Assembly: GCA_902803035.1 (NCBI GenBank)
Contig: CADCON010000126.1
Span: 1-5,810, forward strand
Length of the DNA stretch: 5,810 nucleotides
Direction: 5' to 3'
Source of the DNA: an uncultured Ruminococcus sp.
GTDB taxonomy: Bacteria > Bacillota > Clostridia > Oscillospirales > Acutalibacteraceae
Below are positions 1 to 4,849 of this stretch, piece by piece. Below the pieces are notes generated by a model. It made no database searches, was not told the DNA's origin, and was given only the letters and a program-made list of their open reading frames with translations. The stretch's first letter is position 1; each line of letters starts with the position of its first letter. The position numbers and the translations under genes are program-made.

Positions 1-153
1 AGCCGAGCTGGAGAGGTCGCGCTCGCTGAAAAACACCTTTATGCCCTTCGCGGTCAGTTCCCTGTGGAGTTCCGCCGCAAGGGCAAAATCCCGCGTTGTT
101 CCGCTGCCGTCCGGCTTCCCTCGTTTAAAAGAAATGAAAACTTCATAGGGCAT
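1..153 (-). CDS. TIR-domain protein, N-terminal 51 residues only (runs off window)
   Basis: The first 51 codons are visible and the frame stays open to the window edge. The product begins MPYEVFISFKR, a typical bacterial TIR first strand (hydrophobic strand, then S-[FY]-K/R). An acidic/polar loop and a helix (DFALAAELHRELTAKG) follow, then a second strand and BB-loop-like segment (IKVFFSERDLSS). TIR domains in bacteria usually cleave NAD+ or make cyclic ADP-ribose-type signals, often in anti-phage defence; the catalytic glutamate would lie downstream and is not visible, so activity cannot be judged. The ATG at 153 is chosen because AAGGAG sits 8 nt upstream and a good promoter lies just before it. 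It is separated from the upstream hydrolase gene by a terminator, so it is probably an independent unit. TIR assignment is fairly firm; the rest of the protein and its role are unknown. Confidence 0.85.
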   Translation of the reverse strand, partial: MPYEVFISFKRGKPDGSGTTRDFALAAELHRELTAKGIKVFFSERDLSSSA

Positions 154-161
154 GGCAATCG

Positions 162-167
162 CTCCTT
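162..167 (-). promoter_or_regulatory. Ribosome binding site of the TIR gene
   Basis: On the minus strand AAGGAG stands 8 nt before the ATG at 153. This near-perfect Shine-Dalgarno site fixes the start of the short, edge-truncated TIR reading frame. Confidence 0.8.
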
Positions 168-190
168 CTTGCGATGGTTTGTACTGTATC

Positions 191-219
191 ATTGTACCAT
201 AATCATCCGTCTCTTGCAA
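191..219 (-). promoter_or_regulatory. Sigma-A-type promoter for the TIR gene
   Basis: On the minus strand, TTGCAA (219-214) and TACAAT (196-191) are separated by exactly 17 nt, with TGG directly before the -10 (an extended -10 pattern). Transcription would start near 184, leaving a leader of about 30 nt that holds the ribosome site. The -35 lies inside the 8-bp palindrome CTTGCAAG (213-220), which could be a coincidence or part of an operator. Confidence 0.7.
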
Positions 220-319
220 GCTCTTTTTCCCGGATGACACAATAAACTTGAAGCGGCGCGTTCCTCATCACCAGGCGCGACGTGAAGTGATTTCTTTCCG
301 GAATTGAATAACGCGTGAC

Positions 320-363
320 AAAAAGGGCTTTGCTCAGGCGGAACGGTCTGAAGCAAAGCCCTT
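320..363 (-). terminator. Rho-independent terminator after the hydrolase gene
   Basis: An 11-12 bp stem (AAGGGCTTTGCT at 323-334 against AGCAAAGCCCTT at 352-363) encloses a loop with a small extra CAG/CTG pairing. On the minus strand it ends in TTTTT followed by GTCACG. It begins 21 nt after the hydrolase stop codon at 385-387. It closes the upstream unit and insulates the TIR gene. The other flank is also T-rich on the plus strand (TTATTATTATT), so it may work in both directions. Confidence 0.85.
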
Positions 364-384
364 ATTATTATTGGGGGAAAATGA

Positions 385-1359
385 TTACTCAAGCGGGTGA
401 TGGATATTGTAGACGAAGTCGGTGAGGTGGCTGACATAGGTGTCCATGTCCTGAAACGCGGAATAGCAGTGGGTGGCGCCGGGGCAGATGTAGAGATACT
501 TCTGCCGGGAGCGGCAGGACTTGTACATTTTCCGCGTCATGTAGGGGGGGACGAAGGTATCCTTGTCGCCGTGGATGAAAAGCACGGGAATGCGGATATT
601 CCTGACCGCCCGGATGGTGGACGCCTGTCCGAAGGTGTAGCCGGCGCGGAGCTTGCAGACCATGCTGGCGAAATAGAGCAGCGGACGCCCCGGCACCCTG
701 TAATTGCTCCGCATGATGTAGCCGAATTCCTCATACGCCCCGGCGAAGGGACAATCCGCGATCACGCCCTTTACCTGTTCGGGGAGGCAGGATTCGCCGC
801 AGGTCATGAGCACGGTGGCCGCGCCCATGGAGACCCCGTGAAGCAGAATCTCGCAGTCCTTGCCGAACCGCTGTATCGCGTAGCGGCACCAATTAAGCAC
901 ATCGAGGCGGTCGAGCCAGCCGAAGCCGATGAACCGCCCTTCGCTCTTGCCGTGCGCGCGGTCGTCGACGATAATGACATTGTAGCCCATGCCGCGGAAG
1001 AAGGGAACGACGGAGGACATATCGAACATCCCGAAGCTGTTGTAGCCGTGGACGGCAATCACCACCTTGCGGGAGAAGAAGGCGGACTGCACGAAGGTCG
1101 CGTGAAGCAGCAAATCGTCGTAGGATTTGATGTAGACCTCCTCGTGGGGCATGGACTGGATTTTATTCTGGGCTTCCCTGCTGCGGAAGCGGATGACGTC
1201 CATGTGGGGGAGAATGTCGTCGCCCGCGTCAAAATCCATCTGTTCCTTGCGGACGAGCGCGAAATCAAACATCCAGAACCCGAAAATGACCATGCCGATC
1301 AGCAGAATGGCGGAAATCACCGACACCACAATGATCAGACGAAGGATTCCTGCGCTCAT
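385..1359 (-). CDS. Membrane-anchored alpha/beta hydrolase (YqkD/BEM46-like)
   Basis: The product is 324 aa. Residues 5-31 form one hydrophobic N-terminal segment, so it is probably membrane-anchored with the catalytic domain outside. The hydrolase core runs from about residue 75 to 320: HGYNS (104-108, oxyanion region), DDRAHGKSEG (132-141), nucleophile elbow GVSMG with Ser177, HGDKDTFVP with probable acid Asp267, and GATH with His297. The full Ser-Asp-His triad is therefore present, and length and order fit the YqkD/BEM46-like group of serine hydrolases. The natural substrate cannot be read from sequence; an ester or amide in the envelope is a guess. The ATG at 1359 is preceded by a weak AAAGGCGG site about 12 nt upstream. 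It lies 83 bp after the NlpC/P60 gene with no T-tailed terminator between them, so co-transcription is plausible, and a strong terminator follows the stop. Confidence 0.88.
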   Translation of the reverse strand: MSAGILRLIIVVSVISAILLIGMVIFGFWMFDFALVRKEQMDFDAGDDILPHMDVIRFRSREAQNKIQSMPHEEVYIKSYDDLLLHATFVQSAFFSRKVVIAVHGYNSFGMFDMSSVVPFFRGMGYNVIIVDDRAHGKSEGRFIGFGWLDRLDVLNWCRYAIQRFGKDCEILLHGVSMGAATVLMTCGESCLPEQVKGVIADCPFAGAYEEFGYIMRSNYRVPGRPLLYFASMVCKLRAGYTFGQASTIRAVRNIRIPVLFIHGDKDTFVPPYMTRKMYKSCRSRQKYLYICPGATHCYSAFQDMDTYVSHLTDFVYNIHHPLE

Positions 1360-1384
1360 GATGCCGATGCACCGCCTTTCCGCA

Positions 1385-1434
1385 CGGATGAATCAGCGCG
1401 TGATCCATCCGGAAATGTAAAATGAATTCATCCG
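1385..1434 (-). promoter_or_regulatory. Leader hairpin with a competing alternative before the hydrolase
   Basis: In the gap before the hydrolase, CGGATG-A-ATCA (1385-1395) can pair with TGAT-C-CATCCG (1401-1411). This gives 10 base pairs with one mismatch and a GCGCG loop. The same arm, CGGATGAAT (1385-1393), is also perfectly complementary to ATTCATCCG (1426-1434), so the two pairings exclude each other. There is no T-tract, so neither form is an intrinsic terminator. The hairpin ends about 25 nt before the start codon, where it could affect translation, mRNA stability or protein binding. The structure is seen; its function is inferred. Confidence 0.4.
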
Positions 1435-1442
1435 GATTGCCG

Positions 1443-2990
1443 TCACATAAAGACGCAATTGTCGAGGGCCTCCATCATGTCCTCAGTGACCTCATAGCGT
1501 TCGCCGTCCCGGTAGAATACGACGGAGGGCAACTGATAGGAGAACACGCCCATGGTCTGGAGCGGGCCGGATTCCCCGTAATTGCGGGTGAAGCCGTAGG
1601 GATTGGCGGTCATGCTCAGCGACCCGATGCCAAGGGATTCCTGAATGACCGGCACGTCCGCCGCGTCGGTTTCGCCGGCTGACGTATCCTCTTCTTCCTC
1701 CAGCTCGTCCTGCTGGTATTCGTCGTCCTTCATAAGCGAATTGTCCTCGGAATAGACCGGCGCGTCATCCGAGAAGAGAGCCTTCTGCGTGACCTCATCC
1801 GCAATGCCGGTGGGCAGCCTGCCGATCGCCTTCTGGAATGCCTTCACCGCGTCGCGGGTGAACGGCCCGTAGTATCCGGTGATATCCTGGTCATAATAGC
1901 CCAGCTCATAGAGCCGCTTCTGGATTCTTCCGACGACTTCGCCCTTCATACCTCCTTCATAGGATTGGTAGCCGGTGGTGGTAGTGGTGCGCTGTGTCGT
2001 GGTGGTCGTCCGTGTAGTGGATTTTTTCGTAGTGGTGGTTTTCTCAGCCGTGGATTTTTTCGTAGTGGTAGTCTTCTTGGAAGTGGATTTCTTGGAAGTG
2101 GTGGTCTTCTCGGCTGTGGTTTTCTTGGAAGTGGTGGTCTTCTCGGCTGTGGTTTTCTTGGAAGTGGTGGTGGTCGGAGCCTCTGTCGTGGTGGTTGTGG
2201 TGGTTGTGGTGGTCGTAGTGGTCGTGGTGGTCGTGGTGGTGGCTTCCGTGGTGGTGGTCGGGGCTTCGGTGGTGGTGGTTTTTTCCGTCGTCGTGGTCTT
2301 CTTGGTCGTGGTGGTGGTCTTCTTGGTCGTGGTGGTGGTCTTTTTGGTCGTGGTGGTGGTCTTCTTGGTGGTTTCGCTGACCTCGCCCTTGAGCGCGCCG
2401 GACTTGCCGAAATCGTAGGTCTTGCCGTCAATCTTGACCTTGCCGACGACGAATTCGCCGTTCTTGTAATAGAAAGTCTCGCCTCGGAATTTGAACCAGC
2501 CGGTGTCGGGGTAGGAGATGGCGGCGATCTTGAACCACTTTTTCCACGGGTGGTAATACCTGGAATTCATCGCGGCGTACACGACATTGACCCTGGAATT
2601 ACGCATATCGATTGCCATATCGACGCCGTCCTTGTTCTTGCCGACATAGACGCCGGCGTGACCGCTGCACCACAGCCCCAGCCCATGAATGCGGGGCATA
2701 TCGTCGGTGCTGCCGTTGACGGAGGAAGCGTCGAGAAGTGCCTTTGCGCCGCCGCCCCTTCCGTTGCAATAGGAGCGGATCAGGCCGGAGCAATCGACCT
2801 TGCCCGCGCTGGAACCGCCGTAGGTGTAGACCCAGCCTTCATTGTAGGCCTTGAAGGCCCATTCGGCCATGCCGATGCCGGTTTTGCCCTTGATTTTGGC
2901 GGCGGAAACCGGCTGCGCGGCGACGGCGACAAAGAGCGCGAGCGCGAGAGCGAAAGCAATCAATCTGGCGGCGGCTTGTTTTCCTTTCAT
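1443..2990 (-). CDS. Secreted NlpC/P60 cell-wall hydrolase with Thr-rich linker and PG_binding_1 domain
   Basis: The product is 515 aa from ATG at 2990. A signal peptide (basic start, hydrophobic core, likely cut near VSA at 28-30) is followed by an NlpC/P60 domain at about 38-160, with nucleophile Cys67 in DCSG and His111 in SGHAGVYVG; Asp128 or a nearby Asn may be the third residue. Residues 164-203 (GWFKFRGETFYYKNGE onward) resemble one choline/cell-wall-binding repeat. Residues 207-339 are an extreme Thr-rich linker. Residues 345-406 are a PG_binding_1 domain (IQKRLYELGYYD, AVKAFQKA). Residues 407-515 are an acidic, otherwise unrecognised tail. NlpC/P60 enzymes cut peptide bonds in peptidoglycan stems, here outside the membrane. 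A TTG codon sits just before the ATG (2993); AGAAGGG lies 12 nt from TTG and 15 nt from ATG, so the start may shift by one codon. The 58-bp gap upstream shows only a weak promoter candidate (TACATT). Confidence 0.9.
   Translation of the reverse strand: MKGKQAAARLIAFALALALFVAVAAQPVSAAKIKGKTGIGMAEWAFKAYNEGWVYTYGGSSAGKVDCSGLIRSYCNGRGGGAKALLDASSVNGSTDDMPRIHGLGLWCSGHAGVYVGKNKDGVDMAIDMRNSRVNVVYAAMNSRYYHPWKKWFKIAAISYPDTGWFKFRGETFYYKNGEFVVGKVKIDGKTYDFGKSGALKGEVSETTKKTTTTTKKTTTTTKKTTTTTKKTTTTEKTTTTEAPTTTTEATTTTTTTTTTTTTTTTTTTEAPTTTTSKKTTAEKTTTSKKTTAEKTTTSKKSTSKKTTTTKKSTAEKTTTTKKSTTRTTTTTQRTTTTTGYQSYEGGMKGEVVGRIQKRLYELGYYDQDITGYYGPFTRDAVKAFQKAIGRLPTGIADEVTQKALFSDDAPVYSEDNSLMKDDEYQQDELEEEEDTSAGETDAADVPVIQESLGIGSLSMTANPYGFTRNYGESGPLQTMGVFSYQLPSVVFYRDGERYEVTEDMMEALDNCVFM
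1974..2372 (-). repeat. In-frame Thr-codon low-complexity tract encoding the linker
   Basis: This 399-bp tract encodes residues 207-339 of the NlpC/P60 protein, mostly ACC/ACT/ACG/ACA codons with Lys, Ser, Glu, Ala and Pro. Sub-patterns change along it: about four heptads TTTTTKK at the upstream end, EAPTTTT blocks, a run of 19 consecutive Thr codons (2184-2240), then KTTTSKKTTAE-type units. All units are multiples of three, so recombination or slippage would change linker length without breaking the frame. Such linkers span the wall and are often O-glycosylated in Gram-positive bacteria; glycosylation here is only an inference. The tract creates long false open frames on both strands. Confidence 0.9.
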
Positions 2991-3048
2991 CAATAGTGTT
3001 GCATTCCCTTCTAAATGTATTCAGCGAAAAAACTGGAACGTCACACGC

Positions 3049-3660
3049 TCAATCGGCGGCAATGGCGCAGTCTTCAGCGAGATGGCGTATATCGGTTTCA
3101 AAAATCTCGTACATAGCGGTCATTTCCGCCGTATCGACGAGCGCGGAGAGCGAATCGAATGCCGCGCTGTCCTCGGCGCGGAAGGAGGAGAAATCGGGAT
3201 TGGTGAAGGTGACGGTGTACTTTTCGCCGTCCTTTCTGACGGAAGCGTTAATAAGCGAGTGGGAGGAAACCGCGAGGGAGAGCGAATCATAAGGCGCGTT
3301 CCCGTGGGCGGGGAAGTAATTGATGATCGTGAGCTGACCGATTGCGGGGTCGGAAAACTGGAAGATGCTCATTTCGTCATCGACGCGCTTGCCGAGGGAC
3401 AGCTCATAGGAATACCCGTCCACCGGCTGGTAGCCGTAAGCGGCGAATTCGCTGACATGATCGGAATAGCCGGCGAGAAGCGCGCGCCGCAGCCGGAAGA
3501 CCTCCGGCTCATCAGAAACCCGCGAAACGGCGGAAGCGGCGCGGCGGTCGTCATCGGGAATGAATTTCTCCCGGAATCTGCCGGCGATAAAGAAAAGCAG
3601 CGTCACGATAATGAGAATACCGACAGTGGGCATAAGGGTCTTGTCAAAGAAGCGGTTCAT
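3049..3660 (-). CDS. Single-pass membrane protein of unknown family
   Basis: I do not recognise the family. From ATG at 3660 the product is 203 aa: a short cytoplasmic start (MNRFFDKTLM), one membrane helix at about 9-28 (PTVGILIIVTLLFFIAG), then about 170 residues predicted to lie outside. That part has a charged helix (DDDRRAASAVSR onward), a beta-like middle (QLTIINYFP at 109-117; KYTVTFTNPDF at 147-157) and a helical end. The strand-rich core could be a small alpha+beta fold, but no motif is diagnostic. The start is uncertain. The frame is open to an ATG at 3762, but a TATAAT-like -10 lies only a few bases before it, so that ATG would precede the transcript. A GTG at 3678 has GGAGAAGG 11 nt upstream; the ATG at 3660 has only CAGGG 8 nt upstream. 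The NlpC/P60 gene follows after 58 bp, suggesting a shared envelope role. Confidence 0.7.
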   Translation of the reverse strand: MNRFFDKTLMPTVGILIIVTLLFFIAGRFREKFIPDDDRRAASAVSRVSDEPEVFRLRRALLAGYSDHVSEFAAYGYQPVDGYSYELSLGKRVDDEMSIFQFSDPAIGQLTIINYFPAHGNAPYDSLSLAVSSHSLINASVRKDGEKYTVTFTNPDFSSFRAEDSAAFDSLSALVDTAEMTAMYEIFETDIRHLAEDCAIAAD

Positions 3661-3765
3661 ACGCTCGACCCTGTCCACGCCCTTTTTTTCCTTCTCCGTG
3701 TATAATTCGTCCGACAAAAAAACACCCCGCCCCCATGGAAAATCCGAACAGCTTTTAACCATACT

Positions 3766-3795
3766 ATTATACTATAAAACGATGGGATATGTATG
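3766..3795 (-). promoter_or_regulatory. Possible promoter for the membrane-protein/NlpC unit
   Basis: On the minus strand a perfect TATAAT (3771-3766) lies in an AT-rich block, with a weak -35 candidate CATACA (3795-3790) 18 nt upstream. Transcription would begin near 3759, giving a leader of about 100 nt before the ATG at 3660. The good -10 and poor -35 suggest either an activator-dependent promoter or a chance match in AT-rich DNA. Confidence 0.4.
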
Positions 3796-3847
3796 ATGAT
3801 TATGTAAATAATTCGTACAGGCTGTTAATGAAAGCGGGCGCGCTTTG

Positions 3848-3949
3848 CCCTTCCCCAGTCGGCTGCGCCGACAGCCCCCTCAGAGAGGGAGCCGTTTTTG
3901 CCTCCCTCTCTGAGGGGGGTGGCACGCCGCAGGCGTGACGGAGGGAGCC
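3848..3949. repeat. Compound palindromic intergenic repeat with three hairpins
   Basis: Three hairpins lie side by side. The first is GTCGGC-TGC-GCCGAC (3858-3872). The second is a perfect 17-bp stem (3875-3891 with 3902-3918, CCCCCTCAGAGAGGGAG and its complement) around a 10-nt loop containing TTTTT. The third is CACGCC-GCA-GGCGTG (3923-3937). The outer flanks CCCTTCC (3848-3854) and GGAGGG (3940-3945) can pair weakly, which would give a cloverleaf-like fold. GGAGCC-type segments recur at the edge. From memory, closely similar elements are scattered in many copies between genes in gut Clostridia such as Faecalibacterium relatives. It may be a non-autonomous mobile palindrome of REP or MITE type. 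No transposase is present here, and no target duplication was identified. Confidence 0.75.
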
Positions 3950-3963
3950 AATTTTCCTAGGTA

Positions 3964-3984
3964 GAGAATAAAGAATAGAGAATA
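3964..3984. repeat. Three-copy 7-bp tandem repeat
   Basis: GAGAATA, AAGAATA and GAGAATA follow each other without a gap, next to the palindromic repeat. This may be the AT-rich edge of the same dispersed element. No coding or promoter role is apparent. Confidence 0.6.
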
Positions 3985-4012
3985 GAAGTGGAAGGCGGAC
4001 AGAGACTCACGC

Positions 4013-4032
4013 AAAAAAACGCCCCGGCGGGG
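4013..4032 (-). terminator. Likely intrinsic terminator after the kinase gene
   Basis: On the minus strand CCCC-GCC-GGGG (4032-4022) is followed by CG and seven T's (4019-4013). It begins 10 nt after the kinase stop at 4043-4045. The stem is only four GC pairs with a 3-nt loop, short for a terminator, but the T-tract is strong and the position is right. Confidence 0.5.
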
Positions 4033-4042
4033 AAGGGGTATA

Positions 4043-4849
4043 TCAGCCCTTTCTTTTACGGGGCGAGAATTCGCACATACGGAGAATGGCGCGGTTGACG
4101 CTGTCCGAAACGCCGGGAACAGGCGGAATGGGTTCGCCGGAGAGCCGCCTGCCGATGGCTTCATGCACCTCGTCCTCGGTCATTTCGGCGCAGGGAAGGG
4201 GGCAGAAGGGAAGGGTGCCGCTCAGCAGCCGGTAACAGGAAATGCCCAGCGAATAGAGGTCGGCGCGGAAGCCGCAAGGCCCGCCGCGCAACGCTTCGGG
4301 CGCGCAGTACCCCTCGCTGACGAATCGGGCGGGCTGTCCGGCTTCGGTGACGCTGCCGAGATCGCCCAGCAGCCAGCGTCCGTCCATCCGGTAAAGGTTG
4401 GCGGGCTTTACGTCGCCATGCGCCAGTCCTTTGCGGCTCATGCATCGGAGGGCAGCGATAACGCTCCGCGCCATTGCGGTGACCTCGCGTTCCAAAAGCC
4501 GCGCCCCCTCCAGACATTCCGCGCGTTCAAAGAGAAGGAATACCCCGTCATTCCCCGCGCCGTCGGTTCTCACGGCGTATCCGAGAAGGGGCAGAATGCC
4601 GCGGCAGCGGCGGAGCAGCCGGCCGGCATGGATTTCCCTCAAGCAGGCGTCCCAGCGTTCGTCATCGCGGCGGCAGGGGGTATATTTGATAACAAAAGCC
4701 GAATCCCCGCCGCCTTCCATGGAATGAGCGGAGAGGATCCGGCTGTTTGCGCCCTGACGGATCACGCCGTCCACGCGGAAACGGGCGCCGCCGATCAGCA
4801 CCACATCCCCGCGCGGAACGCCGTTGGAAAAAGCCTTATCGTTTGTCAT
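4043..4849 (-). CDS. Soluble Hanks-type Ser/Thr protein kinase
   Basis: The product is 268 aa with no membrane helix or extracellular domain. Kinase landmarks appear in order: degenerate glycine loop RQGANSRI (31-38), VIK with Lys55, alphaC Glu72, catalytic loop HGDVKPANL (144-152; Asp146, Lys148, Asn151), metal site DLG in place of DFG (Asp163), EGYCAPE (179-185), and DLYSLGISCYRLLSG (197-211). HGD instead of HRD makes it a non-RD kinase, a class usually less dependent on activation-loop phosphorylation. The essential residues are present, so it should be active. It ends abruptly at CEFSPRKRKG, where other kinases continue through a last helix, so the C-terminus looks about 20 residues short. 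The ATG overlaps the upstream transporter stop by 14 bp and has no clear Shine-Dalgarno site, so translational coupling is likely. The transporter's cytoplasmic domains are the obvious candidate substrate (inference). Confidence 0.9.
   Translation of the reverse strand: MTNDKAFSNGVPRGDVVLIGGARFRVDGVIRQGANSRILSAHSMEGGGDSAFVIKYTPCRRDDERWDACLREIHAGRLLRRCRGILPLLGYAVRTDGAGNDGVFLLFERAECLEGARLLEREVTAMARSVIAALRCMSRKGLAHGDVKPANLYRMDGRWLLGDLGSVTEAGQPARFVSEGYCAPEALRGGPCGFRADLYSLGISCYRLLSGTLPFCPLPCAEMTEDEVHEAIGRRLSGEPIPPVPGVSDSVNRAILRMCEFSPRKRKG

Noticed and set aside
189..437. Minus-strand open frame of 82 codons between the hydrolase and TIR genes
   Set aside because: It overlaps the hydrolase 3' end out of frame, crosses a strong terminator and contains the TIR promoter; no domain is visible.
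397..1425. Long plus-strand open frame (342 codons) opposite the hydrolase
   Set aside because: It is the antisense shadow of a well-supported alpha/beta hydrolase with a full catalytic triad. Its translation has no recognisable domain and a biased composition.
1443..1457. C-terminal CVFM of the NlpC/P60 protein looks like a eukaryotic CaaX prenylation box
   Set aside because: The protein has a Sec signal peptide and wall-binding domains, so it should not reach a host cytosol. A four-residue match is easily due to chance.
1974..2372. Repeated tract considered as a CRISPR array or intergenic VNTR
   Set aside because: There are no regular unique spacers. The repeat is strictly in codon phase and lies inside a good coding frame.
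1965..2996. Plus-strand open frame of 343 codons and other Gly-, Val- or Pro-rich frames over the Thr tract
   Set aside because: The repeats produce open frames in several phases. Their low-complexity translations merely mirror ACC-rich codons, and the minus-strand frame alone has a signal peptide and known domains.
2851..3705. Plus-strand open frame of 284 codons across two minus-strand genes
   Set aside because: It runs antisense through the signal-peptide region and the membrane protein, has no domain, and would contradict the coherent minus-strand unit.
3875..3918. 17-bp stem considered as the terminator of the kinase gene
   Set aside because: The T-run is in the loop rather than after the stem, and the hairpin is over 120 bp from the kinase stop; the 4013-4032 element is better placed.
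3880..4164. Minus-strand open frame of 94 codons reading from the kinase end through the palindromic repeat
   Set aside because: It overlaps the kinase in another frame and its tail (GKLAPSVTPAACHPPQRGR-like) is simply the translated repeat, a common false gene in genomes with this element.
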